DNA from: Bacteroidota bacterium
Lineage (GTDB): Bacteria; Bacteroidota; Bacteroidia; Bacteroidales; JAAUTT01
Reading direction: 5' to 3'
NCBI GenBank assembly: GCA_023429135.1
Contig: JAEYWD010000124.1
Coordinates: 62,001-126,000 of the forward strand
Length of the DNA: 64,000 nt
Numbering within the stretch: position 1 is the stretch's first letter; each line of letters begins with the position of its first letter. Below, one piece after another: positions 1-8,479 of this stretch. Below the pieces are notes generated by a model. The model was not told the origin of the DNA and searched no databases. It was given only the letters and a program-made list of their open reading frames with translations. Made by a program: the position numbers and the translations under genes.

Positions 1-173
1 CTAAAAAAATAAAAATCCAGAATTTAAGGTTATTTGTTTCGGGCGATAACCTGTTAACCTTTACTGATTTCTTCCAGGGTCTGGACCCCGAAAGGACATC
101 TTCAGGTTCTGCGCGTGCAGCTATTTATCCTCAGGCAGCTATTTACACTTTTGGAGTTAAAGTAACATTATAA
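1..173 (+). CDS. SusC-like TonB-dependent receptor, C-terminal end (partial)
   Basis: Reading from base 3 gives 56 residues ending at a TAA at 171-173. They contain a 'LRLFVSGDNLLTFT' stretch, a 'GLDPER' motif and a final beta-strand 'YTFGVKVTL' ending in an aliphatic residue. This is the typical last part of a SusC outer-membrane barrel, where 'SGQNLFTFT..GxDPE' precedes the terminal strand recognised by the BAM machinery. The start lies left of the window. The SusD gene begins 10 bp downstream, as expected for a SusC/SusD pair that imports oligosaccharides across the outer membrane. Which glycan it binds cannot be read from this fragment. Confidence 0.9.
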   Translation, partial: KKIKIQNLRLFVSGDNLLTFTDFFQGLDPERTSSGSARAAIYPQAAIYTFGVKVTL

Positions 174-183
174 ATCGAGCATC

Positions 184-1686
184 ATGAAAAGTAAAAAAAT
201 CCTCATATTATGTATAATTGTTGCAGCCGGTTTCTTTTCGGCCTGCGAAAATTTACTGGATAAGGAACCTTTGGTACAATTAAGTTCTACCACCTTCTGG
301 AAAGCAGAGTCGGACGTACAGGCTGCCTTGACTGCTACATATTCAACTTATCGGACCAGTATATTTGGCTCCGCACGAGCTGCAAACGGAGTGTCATTTG
401 ATATAGAAAGCCTTTCGGATAATGCTATTGTTACTTCCAGCTTTGCTAGTTACGCAACCATAATGGCCGGAGGTATTAACGCCAGCACAGGTGGGGCAAT
501 CAGTCAGTATTGGTCCGATTGTTACAACGGCATTGCTAAATGCAATTATTTTCTGAATAATATCGATGCGACAAAAAGCTTCCTAACCACTGTAAATTAC
601 AGGAAGTACAAGGGAGAAGCTTTATTCAACCGTTGTTTTCTTTACAATGAGTTGGTGCAATTATACGGCGATGTACCACTAGTTTTAACACCTCAGGGAA
701 TCGGAAGTGGCTACGACAAGATGCCCCGCACCCCAAAAGCCGATATTGTGTCTAAAATAATTACCGATATTGATACTGCAATAGCCTGTTTGCCAAATGT
801 AGCTTACGCTGATGGTCATGCGGTTAAAGGAAGCGCAATTATGCTAAAAGTAAGGATATTGATGAATAATCAGCGGTTTGCAGAAGCAGCAACAGCAGCG
901 TGGAGCCTGATTGGCGATCCCGCGAATCCTTTTGCCCTTCATAACAATTATTTAGGTATTTTCTTTAACGAACAGAAGAACAACAAGGAAATTATGTTCT
1001 CTGTTCAATATGCTTCGCCGGACGACTATCACCAACTAGATCAATACGTGAGCAGCCGTATGTCATGCTTTCCCACCCCTCAGCTACGTGATGCTTACGA
1101 AGTAAAAAATGTCGTTACAGGAGAAAAAGACCCCCGGTTGAAAATGACAATTTTTCAAAAAGGTGACCATTGGGTGAATAACATTATCTCACATAAATTT
1201 ACAAATGATGATAAAGGGAGCAGATCAGAAGGTACTATACCATTTACAAACATGGCCTTTAAGAAATGGATCGATACTACCATTTATATTGCCAATTCAT
1301 CAAATTTAAGTGCACAGCATATAGTAAAAATGCGCTACGCCGAACTGTTACTTTCGTATGCGGAAGCTATGTTTGAAAGCGGGCAGGGTTCCGACCCGAG
1401 GGCCTTAAAGGCGCTTAACGATGTTCGTGCGCGAAAAGGCGTGGAAATGCCTCCAAAAACAGAGTTAACAAGGGATGCTATCCGGAATGAACGCCGGGTG
1501 GAACTGGCATATGAGGGACTTCGCTATAACGACCTTATTCGATGGGGCACTGCACATGAGGTGATCCCGACAATTAAATATCACCAAAGCGGAAATATGC
1601 GGAAATTTAACGGCTATGTTTGGCCAATCCCCCAGGCAGAAATGGATAAAATGGAAGGTGTTTGGATTCAGAATGATGGTTATTGA
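184..1686 (+). CDS. SusD/RagB-family glycan-binding lipoprotein
   Basis: The 500-residue protein starts with a lipoprotein signal ending in 'FFSAC' (Cys at about residue 21), so it should be anchored in the outer membrane and exposed at the surface. The following 'ENLLDKEPLVQLSSTTFWKA' segment and the C-terminal 'IRNERRVELAYEGLRYNDLI' and 'WPIPQAEMD' motifs are family signatures of SusD proteins, which form the lid over their SusC partner and hand it oligosaccharides. The gene follows a SusC tail by 10 bp and precedes GH105 and GH31 genes on the same strand. It is therefore part of a PUL whose left half is outside the window. Confidence 0.95.
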   Translation: MKSKKILILCIIVAAGFFSACENLLDKEPLVQLSSTTFWKAESDVQAALTATYSTYRTSIFGSARAANGVSFDIESLSDNAIVTSSFASYATIMAGGINASTGGAISQYWSDCYNGIAKCNYFLNNIDATKSFLTTVNYRKYKGEALFNRCFLYNELVQLYGDVPLVLTPQGIGSGYDKMPRTPKADIVSKIITDIDTAIACLPNVAYADGHAVKGSAIMLKVRILMNNQRFAEAATAAWSLIGDPANPFALHNNYLGIFFNEQKNNKEIMFSVQYASPDDYHQLDQYVSSRMSCFPTPQLRDAYEVKNVVTGEKDPRLKMTIFQKGDHWVNNIISHKFTNDDKGSRSEGTIPFTNMAFKKWIDTTIYIANSSNLSAQHIVKMRYAELLLSYAEAMFESGQGSDPRALKALNDVRARKGVEMPPKTELTRDAIRNERRVELAYEGLRYNDLIRWGTAHEVIPTIKYHQSGNMRKFNGYVWPIPQAEMDKMEGVWIQNDGY

Positions 1687-1727
1687 TCAATATCGCCCGG
1701 AAGAGGTTGAATATTAATTGTTGGTTT

Positions 1728-1852
1728 AAGAGGCTGTGTGAAAAGTGAAGATGGACTTCGACTCCGCTCAGCCTGACGCTTGGAAGTCAATTATTTGTCA
1801 TATTGAGCGGAGTCGCAATATGGCGAATAATTGACTTTTTGCACAGTCTCTT
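1728..1852. repeat. MITE-like palindromic element with interlocking inverted repeats
   Basis: The gap between susD and the GH105 gene holds a 125-bp element. Its ends (1729-1746 and 1834-1851) are inverted copies matching at 16 of 18 positions. Inside are two perfect inverted pairs, 1760-1770 with 1804-1814 (core ACTCCGCTCA/TGAGCGGAGT) and 1784-1795 with 1826-1837 (AAGTCAATTATT/AATAATTGACTT). These pairs interleave as B-C-B'-C', so they cannot all form in one simple hairpin. The GAGCGGAGTCG core resembles dispersed intergenic repeats I associate with Bacteroidota genomes. No transposase is encoded. Confidence 0.7.
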
Positions 1853-1894
1853 TCTAATTCCAACTTGTTATGTAACTTTAAAGAAAGATGTGAT

Positions 1895-3043
1895 ATGAAA
1901 ACTAAAACTTTTATTCTTTTCGCCGGAATCCTTTCGGTTTTTTATTTGGGTACAGGCCAGGGCAGTGCTCAGGTAACATCGGAAAAACCGGATCTGGATC
2001 ACTGGCCCGAAGGGTATTCTCCAAAAGAGGTGGGAAAAAGGGTAGCGGATCACTTTGTGACTACGCCGCATTCAAACTTTGGAAGACCAAATCCGCCAAA
2101 GGTGATCACGTACCCCGAAGTATGTACATGGTATGGTGCATTAACATTTGCTGAAGAAAGCCGGGATAAAAAGCTTGCCCGCGCACTGGCAGATCGTTTC
2201 GAACCCTTGTTCGGCAAGGATTCTGCTCTTATTCCTATACCCGACCATGTAGACTATACCGTATTTGGAAGTGTTCCGCTGGAGTTATATATGCAAACAA
2301 AACAACAAAAATACCTCGACCTGGGAAAGAAATTTGCTGATAAGCAATGGGGGCCGCCTGAAGGTCCCCGGGTGAAACCTGAATCACATAATTTCTATGC
2401 CAGGGGACTGACCTGGCAGACGCGCATGTGGATCGACGACATGTTTATGATTACGGCAGTACAGGCCCAGGCATTCAGGGTAACGAAAGATCCGAAATAT
2501 ATCAACCGGGCTGCTGAAGAAATGATTGTATATCTTGATTCATTACAACGTCCTAATGGCCTGTTTTACCATGCGCCCGACGTGCCCTTTTTCTGGGGCA
2601 GAGGCAACGGATGGATGGCAGCAGGAATGAGCGAATTACTACGCTCGTTGCCGGAAAATAATATTAACCGCCCGAAAATCATGGAAGGGTACCGTGAAAT
2701 GATGGCCTCTCTGCTAAAATATCAATCGGCCGACGGGATGTGGCGCCAGCTTATCGACGATCCCGAATCGTGGCCCGAATCCTCCTGTACTGGTATGTTT
2801 ACCTTTGCTATGATCACAGGCGTCAAAAATGGCTGGCTCGATAAGAACATTTATGGACCTGCTGCACGAAAAGCATGGCTTGCTCTGGTCTCTTACATCG
2901 ACGAAAATAATAATATCAGGGAAGTATGCGAGGGAACCAATAAAAAGAACGACAGACAATATTACCTCGACCGTAAAAGAATAATCGGCGATTTGCACGG
3001 ACAAGCCCCGGTGCTCTGGTGTGCCTCTGCGTTATTACGGTAA
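1895..3043 (+). CDS. GH105 unsaturated rhamnogalacturonyl/glucuronyl hydrolase
   Basis: I chose the ATG at 1895 because it gives a clean signal peptide (to about 'GQGSAQ', residue 26); an upstream TTG would add an implausible ten residues. The 382-residue protein has the (alpha/alpha)6-barrel motifs of GH88/GH105: 'LTWQTRMWIDDMFM' with the likely catalytic Asp at 181-182, 'FFWGRGNGWMAAGMSELLRSLP', and 'MWRQLIDDPESWPESSCTGMF'. Family members hydrolyse the 4,5-unsaturated uronic acid left at chain ends by polysaccharide lyases, acting in the periplasm. No lyase is visible here, so one is expected to the left or elsewhere. The GH31 gene follows after 30 bp, suggesting one transcript. Whether the uronic acid is galacturonic or glucuronic cannot be decided. 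Confidence 0.9.
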   Translation: MKTKTFILFAGILSVFYLGTGQGSAQVTSEKPDLDHWPEGYSPKEVGKRVADHFVTTPHSNFGRPNPPKVITYPEVCTWYGALTFAEESRDKKLARALADRFEPLFGKDSALIPIPDHVDYTVFGSVPLELYMQTKQQKYLDLGKKFADKQWGPPEGPRVKPESHNFYARGLTWQTRMWIDDMFMITAVQAQAFRVTKDPKYINRAAEEMIVYLDSLQRPNGLFYHAPDVPFFWGRGNGWMAAGMSELLRSLPENNINRPKIMEGYREMMASLLKYQSADGMWRQLIDDPESWPESSCTGMFTFAMITGVKNGWLDKNIYGPAARKAWLALVSYIDENNNIREVCEGTNKKNDRQYYLDRKRIIGDLHGQAPVLWCASALLR

Positions 3044-3073
3044 AACAATGTGTTCACAAATAACTTTATCATA

Positions 3074-5230
3074 ATGAAAGGTAAAAACACACCAAAACTG
3101 CTGGGAGTTATTATTATCTCTCTATTCTCGGTCATTGCCCGTTCTCAATCTCCAGCCTGGACAGAAGTAGCCCCCGGGGTATGGAAAACCACCATCGGTA
3201 CTCCCGATTCGTACAATTTGTTCACTGCCGCAGAGATTGTTCCTAAGACAGAAGCAATTTCCAAATTGGGAGAAACACCATTCCCTTTTGACAAAGATAA
3301 GATTGCTGCCGAAACCGTAAACAGTCAAACATATTTACGATTTCCCCTTACCCGTGGTGAAGAGATTTTTGGATTTGGCCTGAACTTCAAGACCGTATAC
3401 CAACTCGGGAAAATACTTCACTTACATGTAGACCACTATGGCGGAACAGATAACGGCAGAACTCATGCGCCCGTTCCATTTTATTTATCCGGTAAGGGAT
3501 ATGGCGTTTTTATCAACAGTGCCCGTTATATGACAGTTTATGCCGGAACAGGAGTAAGAAAGGATAGCCCTGATGCTCCGGAACCGAAAGACAGGAATAT
3601 TGACAAAACCTGGACATCAAAACCTTACTCAGATGCTGTGGAAATGGTTGTACCTGCCCCCGGAGTTGAAATATACATATTTGGAGGACCAACAGCTTTG
3701 GATGCTATTAGGCGGTATAATCTTTATTGCGGTGGCGGGTGTCTGCCTCCGCGCTGGGGACTTGGTTTTACACAACGTGTAAAAACGCTTTATACTTCGG
3801 ATGAGGTGGTTGCTGAAGCCAAAGCCTTTGCCGATAAAGGTTTTCCACTTGACTTTATCGGCCTGGAGCCCGGCTGGCAAAGCAAAGCATACCCCTGTTC
3901 TTTTGAGTGGGACAAAAGTCGCTATCCCGATCCTGCAACTTTTGTAAAAACCATGAAAGATATGGGGATCCGATTGAACCTATGGACAAATCCGTATGTA
4001 TCACCGGCATCTCCAATGTATCAGGCATTACAACCTTATATTGGCTCTCATACGGTATGGGGCGGTGTAGTGCCCGATTATACCCTGCCCACGGCTCAGA
4101 AAATATTGACCGACCAGATAAACAAAGATCAGGTGAGTCTGGGTATAAGCGGCTATAAAATTGATGAATGCGATGGCTATGACCGGTGGCTGTGGCCCGA
4201 TGTCGCAAAGTTTCCGTCAGGAAACAGTGCGGAGCAGATCCGTCAAACCTATGGCATATTGCTTCAAAAAACGACATCCCGGCTTTACCACGATAATAAT
4301 ATCCGGACCTATGGTTTGGTGAGAGCTTCGAATGGAGGTGGTGTCTCTTTTCCATATGTCATTTACAATGATTATTATAGCCACGAAGACTTTATCACTG
4401 CCTTGATAAACAGTGGATTCAACGGGGTCTTATGGACTCCCGAGGTACGTGGCTCTAAAACCGGAGAAGAATGGTTGCGCAGATTTCAAACGGTTTGCTT
4501 TTCGCCAATGGCAATGATCAATGCCTGGTCCAGCGGAACCAAACCCTGGTCTTTCCCCGAAGTGGAAAACGATGTTAAGTACTACGCAATGCTTCGCATG
4601 CAATTAATGCCTTACTTCTATTCCGAATTTGCCAAATACCATTTCGAAGGGATTCCGCCTTTCCGTGCCATGAATCTGGAACCTGGTTTTAACGTAAAAG
4701 TTAAATCGGAACTGAAAAATGACAATCTTAATGAAAACCCATACACAGAGGCGATCACGAAAGAAATTAAGGACCAGTACATGGCAGGTGAATATCTTTT
4801 GGTAGCACCCCTGTTTACAGGTCAGACTTCCCGGACGGTTATCCTGCCCGAAGGCAACTGGTACGATTTTTATACAGGAAATTACGCTGGCAATGGAGAA
4901 ATTATTACGGTTAAACCTGGTCTGGAAAAAATACCGGTCTTTGTTAAAGATGGCGGTATCATTCCTTTAATGCCCCCAATGTTGCATGCTCCCAGGGTAA
5001 ATGAAAAGTTCGATCTTGAAATAAGAATTTATGGGTCGAAGCCCGGAAATTACAAACTTTATGACGATGACGGAGAAACCTTCGATTATGAAAAAGGTCA
5101 GTATTCCTGGCGCACAATTACCGTTTATCAGAAAAAAAACGGAAAATATGAAGGCAGTATTACTGGGCCGGAGAAAAACAAGCCCGATAATATTGGAAAT
5201 GTTACATGGAAATTTATGACAATAAAGTAA
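3074..5230 (+). CDS. GH31-family alpha-glycosidase (secreted)
   Basis: The ATG at 3074 starts a signal peptide ending near 'ARSQ' (residue 25), leaving a mature protein of about 690 residues, normal for GH31. The order is an N-terminal beta-sandwich (30-220), a TIM barrel beginning 'LPPRWGLGFTQR' (224-235), and a C-terminal sandwich with 'LVAPLFTGQTSRTVILPEGNWYDFYTG'. The likely nucleophile is Asp364 in 'GISGYKIDECDGYD' and the likely acid/base is Asp433 in 'FPYVIYNDYY'. Both motifs differ from the usual alpha-xylosidase/glucosidase forms (KTDFGE and W-x-GD), so this is a divergent subfamily. Activity is likely alpha-exo on a side-chain sugar; the substrate is uncertain. It ends the PUL and a terminator follows. 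Confidence 0.85.
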   Translation: MKGKNTPKLLGVIIISLFSVIARSQSPAWTEVAPGVWKTTIGTPDSYNLFTAAEIVPKTEAISKLGETPFPFDKDKIAAETVNSQTYLRFPLTRGEEIFGFGLNFKTVYQLGKILHLHVDHYGGTDNGRTHAPVPFYLSGKGYGVFINSARYMTVYAGTGVRKDSPDAPEPKDRNIDKTWTSKPYSDAVEMVVPAPGVEIYIFGGPTALDAIRRYNLYCGGGCLPPRWGLGFTQRVKTLYTSDEVVAEAKAFADKGFPLDFIGLEPGWQSKAYPCSFEWDKSRYPDPATFVKTMKDMGIRLNLWTNPYVSPASPMYQALQPYIGSHTVWGGVVPDYTLPTAQKILTDQINKDQVSLGISGYKIDECDGYDRWLWPDVAKFPSGNSAEQIRQTYGILLQKTTSRLYHDNNIRTYGLVRASNGGGVSFPYVIYNDYYSHEDFITALINSGFNGVLWTPEVRGSKTGEEWLRRFQTVCFSPMAMINAWSSGTKPWSFPEVENDVKYYAMLRMQLMPYFYSEFAKYHFEGIPPFRAMNLEPGFNVKVKSELKNDNLNENPYTEAITKEIKDQYMAGEYLLVAPLFTGQTSRTVILPEGNWYDFYTGNYAGNGEIITVKPGLEKIPVFVKDGGIIPLMPPMLHAPRVNEKFDLEIRIYGSKPGNYKLYDDDGETFDYEKGQYSWRTITVYQKKNGKYEGSITGPEKNKPDNIGNVTWKFMTIK

Positions 5231-5555
5231 CTCCCAATCTGGTAAATTGCTCTTTCAATAAACCTGGGTGATAGGGTGATAAAATTGACTGTGGGTTGAA
5301 GAGGCGGATTGGTTAATTATACTCCCGATCCGCCTCTTTTTGGCATCCTGAATACTGCAATCATGTATGCAGTTATTCCTTTTTCGAAATCGCACGATAT
5401 TAAACTTGCGAGCAATAAACGTTACTTCTAAATTAAAATTCGATTAATTTCGGGACCCTTAATCTTTTTTAGCTTAATTTTGTTTATCAGATAATTAGAA
5501 AAAACACCAATACGTTTAGCCGTTTTTAACCCATATTCTAACTTATAAATTTTAT
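5231..5555. other. Intergenic region between the GH31 and DUF3078 genes
   Basis: No open frame is supported in these 325 bases. The left part carries a terminator hairpin (5299-5341). The right part is an AT-rich leader that probably holds the promoter of the DUF3078 gene, but no TTTG/TAnnTTTG pair with correct spacing was found. Confidence 0.5.
5299..5341 (+). terminator. Rho-independent terminator of the GH105-GH31 unit
   Basis: An 11-bp stem AAGAGGCGGAT/ATCCGCCTCTT encloses an 18-nt AT-rich loop and is followed by T-rich sequence. It lies 70 bp after the GH31 stop codon. Confidence 0.8.
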
Positions 5556-6473
5556 ATGAAAAGGTCAATTGTATTAATTATGGCATTATTCAGCCTAAAC
5601 TTAGTTTATTCACAGATTACCGATGGAGAGAAAAAACTCCGTGAAGCAAGCAAGGATACAGCAGAAGGTTGGAAAACAGGAGGAATGATTATGTTAAATT
5701 TTGGGCAGACCTCCTTAACAAATTGGGCAGCCGGGGGTGAAAATACAGTTTCGGGGAACAGCCTTTTTAATTTTTTCGCCAACTATCACAAGGGAACTTT
5801 TACCTGGGATAACACTATCGATCTTGGCTATGGCATTTTAAAGCAAGGTTCTCAGAACCGCAAGTCGGACGATAAGATCGATTTCTCCACCAAATTCGGT
5901 AAAATGGCTTCCAAAAACTGGTATTACTCTGGTCTTCTCGATTTTCGGTCGCAGTTTTCAGCAGGATACAATTACCCGAACGATTCGGTTAAGATTTCAA
6001 ACTTTTTTGCACCCGCTTATATTGTTACCGCGCTTGGTATGGATTACAAGCCAAACAAAACCTTTACAGCGTTTATAGCTCCCATTACAGGGAAGATTAC
6101 GATTGTTGCCGATCAGGACTTAGCTGATGCCGGTGCTTTTGGAGTTGATAAAGCCGAATTTGTCAATGGCGTGAAAACAAAAGATGGCAAGAACTTCCGC
6201 CAGGAGTTCGGTGGATATGTTCGTGTTGGTTACCAGAACGATATTATGACAAACGTTAACCTATCTACCAAACTCGATTTGTTCTCCAATTATTTGAAAA
6301 ATCCTCAGAACATAGATGTAAACTGGCAGGTATTGGTTTCGATGAAGGTAAATAAATACATAAGCGCAACCTTATCCACTCAGCTAATTTACGACGATGA
6401 TACTGAGATAGAAGGATCACCCAAAGTTCAGTTTAAAGAGATTTTGGGAGTAGGGTTTTCTTATAAGTTTTAA
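5556..6473 (+). CDS. DUF3078 outer-membrane-associated protein
   Basis: A 305-residue protein with a short signal peptide ('LNLVYSQ', cleavage near residue 20). The 'GWKTGGMIMLNFGQTSLTNWAAGG' block followed by 'SLFNFFANYHKGTFTWDNTIDLGYG' is characteristic of DUF3078, a family largely confined to Bacteroidota and predicted to fold as a beta-barrel. The protein ends in 'ILGVGFSYKF', an aromatic-terminated strand as in outer-membrane barrels, which supports that location. The gene stands alone, with a terminator on its left and a convergent susD on its right. No function is established for the family, and nothing here ties it to glycan use. Confidence 0.85.
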   Translation: MKRSIVLIMALFSLNLVYSQITDGEKKLREASKDTAEGWKTGGMIMLNFGQTSLTNWAAGGENTVSGNSLFNFFANYHKGTFTWDNTIDLGYGILKQGSQNRKSDDKIDFSTKFGKMASKNWYYSGLLDFRSQFSAGYNYPNDSVKISNFFAPAYIVTALGMDYKPNKTFTAFIAPITGKITIVADQDLADAGAFGVDKAEFVNGVKTKDGKNFRQEFGGYVRVGYQNDIMTNVNLSTKLDLFSNYLKNPQNIDVNWQVLVSMKVNKYISATLSTQLIYDDDTEIEGSPKVQFKEILGVGFSYKF

Positions 6474-6661
6474 AGCTTTTGTTTCACAGGGAAATGCAGG
6501 AGGAGGCACAGAGGAATGCAAGAGGTAATAGCCGGGTTTCTCTGTGTTTCTAAATATATCAGATGGTGAATATCCACTAATCCAGTACCGTATGGTTACT
6601 AAATTCTATGATTTTTAATAATTACTGAGGCAGCCGTCTGATTGGGTTTGGTTCATAGCAT

Positions 6662-6697
6662 AAAAAAATCCGGTAACTTATATGCTACCGGATTTTT
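6662..6697 (-). terminator. Terminator downstream of the minus-strand SusC/SusD unit
   Basis: A perfect stem of about 12 bp (AAAAATCCGGTA/TACCGGATTTTT) with a 10-nt loop lies 6 bp beyond the susD stop codon. A- and T-runs on both sides let it act in either direction, so it may also stop transcripts from the DUF3078 gene. Confidence 0.85.
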
Positions 6698-6702
6698 CAT
6701 TT

Positions 6703-8448
6703 TTAATAACCAGGATTTTGGTATTCTTTTTTCTCCGCATCCGTGTTACCCATTAAATTAATCTGATTATCGGGAACAGGACGTAAGTCGTAATGACTCT
6801 TTATGTCACGGGTGAATGTTGTTGAACCAACAGTATATTTTGTAGCTCTGTCGCGCCATTTACCGGTGCGTTTCAGGTCAAACCAGCGCATTTGTTCGCC
6901 GCAAAGCTCACGGGAACGTTCATCAAGAATATAATCTATAGTAATTGTTGCCGGTGTTGCATCAACCATTGCCTGAACATTAGCCGGAGAAGAAGCGGCT
7001 CGTTTGCGTAACGTTAAAATGTAACTATAAGCTTTTGAGTTTTGGTTAGTTTTAACAGCAGCTTCGGCAGCAATCAGGTAGGTTTCCGACAGTTTGGCCA
7101 ACGAGAATGGACGGCCTGAGGCATCATTTATATCCTGCCTGTTTGGATCAAAGAATTTTTTGAGTGCCGGAAAAATATCTCTGCTCAGTTCACTAAAGGT
7201 CCATATCCTGTAATTTTTTGTTGCTTTGTAAGCAGCTGAAGCTTCTGGAAGCATCACAAATGCTGTATCTCCTGGCTTAATAGGTTGGTTAAGCAAACCA
7301 TTCCGGGTTGTGCCAGCATTAGTGTATGTATTGGTAGAGGAATTGTAATGGCTGTTATTGAGCCATACAGTTTGAAAACTTGCATAAAAACGGGAGTCGT
7401 TCGTTTTGTCAGCAAAAATGTTATTCAGTAATTCACCAGTTGGAGTAAAACGAACCCATGGGCGTGAATATAATTTATCTCTTACCAAAAAGCCTGATGT
7501 ACCATTTCCTAAAACGAAATTCTGGTAGTTTGGTACAAAATATGACAAAGAACGGTCGTCTTTATTTAAGGCACCGGAGCCGAAACCAGCAGCAGTTTCA
7601 TTAAAGCTATATGTTTGTGTATGTTCGGTGGTAAACAGAATTTCTTCTTTGTGTTCATTACCGGCCTTAATTACATCCGAATAAACGGGAAGTAAAGCTA
7701 CATTATAGGAATTTTTTGTATACGGGTCTGCAGTATTTAAGAGCTTCTCCGCTTCTGTAAGTGCTAACTGGTAATCGCCATGAGTCAGGTAAATTTTAGC
7801 TAAGTAATGAATAGCGGTAGCACGAAAAGCACAACCCTCTAACCTTGGGCTAATTGGTAACTTCTCAGCAGCAAATTTCATATCCTCAATAATTGCGCTA
7901 TATACTTCTTCTTGTGTATTTCTATTCGAAGTTGTAGTAGGAGTAGTATTGAATTTAAGTTTACCTGAACCTAAGTCTAACGGTAATCCCCCATACATTT
8001 GAACCATAAAGAAATAATAATATGCGCGCAAAAAATAAGCCTCAGCAATTTTTTCCTGGCTTAGACCTACTTCAGTCCCAAATTCTATTATTCCATTACA
8101 TGTGTTAATGTAGGGGAAAAGGTAAGCCCAGGGAACGTTTACACTACCTGTGGAAGAAGTTATACCCGATCCGCCATTCTCAGGGGTCATATCTAATTGT
8201 TTACTTCCACCTGATCCCCCGGAAGTAAATTCATCGGTACCCAGTTCGCTAAGACACATGGTTGCCTCAGTACCGGAAATATAACGAAGACCGTTATAAG
8301 CGGCTGTTAAACCGGCGTCAAGTCCTGCGGATGTCTTAAAAAAAGTTGGTGTCATTTTTGCACGCGGCTGTTCTTCCAGAACTTCGTTGCATGCAGCAAA
8401 CGAAAGCAGCACCACCCCTATGAAAAATTTATTTATATATTGTTTCAT
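6703..8448 (-). CDS. SusD/RagB-family glycan-binding lipoprotein
   Basis: A 581-residue protein with lipoprotein signal 'FIGVVLLSFAAC' (Cys about residue 20), followed by 'NEVLEEQPRAKMTPTFFKTS'. The C-terminal 'YILDERSRELCGEQMRWFDLKRTGKW' and 'LRPVPDNQINLM...YQNPGY' are standard SusD features. It should be surface exposed and cap the SusC encoded 31 bp upstream. It is the last gene of a sigma-FecR-SusC-SusD run. No glycoside hydrolase follows, and the next gene is convergent, so its glycan target has no enzymatic clue nearby. Confidence 0.95.
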   Translation of the reverse strand: MKQYINKFFIGVVLLSFAACNEVLEEQPRAKMTPTFFKTSAGLDAGLTAAYNGLRYISGTEATMCLSELGTDEFTSGGSGGSKQLDMTPENGGSGITSSTGSVNVPWAYLFPYINTCNGIIEFGTEVGLSQEKIAEAYFLRAYYYFFMVQMYGGLPLDLGSGKLKFNTTPTTTSNRNTQEEVYSAIIEDMKFAAEKLPISPRLEGCAFRATAIHYLAKIYLTHGDYQLALTEAEKLLNTADPYTKNSYNVALLPVYSDVIKAGNEHKEEILFTTEHTQTYSFNETAAGFGSGALNKDDRSLSYFVPNYQNFVLGNGTSGFLVRDKLYSRPWVRFTPTGELLNNIFADKTNDSRFYASFQTVWLNNSHYNSSTNTYTNAGTTRNGLLNQPIKPGDTAFVMLPEASAAYKATKNYRIWTFSELSRDIFPALKKFFDPNRQDINDASGRPFSLAKLSETYLIAAEAAVKTNQNSKAYSYILTLRKRAASSPANVQAMVDATPATITIDYILDERSRELCGEQMRWFDLKRTGKWRDRATKYTVGSTTFTRDIKSHYDLRPVPDNQINLMGNTDAEKKEYQNPGY

Positions 8449-8479
8449 ACCACTTTTGTTAATTTTAAAAGATAAAAAA

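Noticed and set aside
6480..6560. Degenerate CACAGAG/CTCTGTG stretch between the DUF3078 and susD genes
   Set aside because: Only 7 bp pair and no boundaries can be defined; it may be a worn intergenic repeat, but the evidence is too weak.
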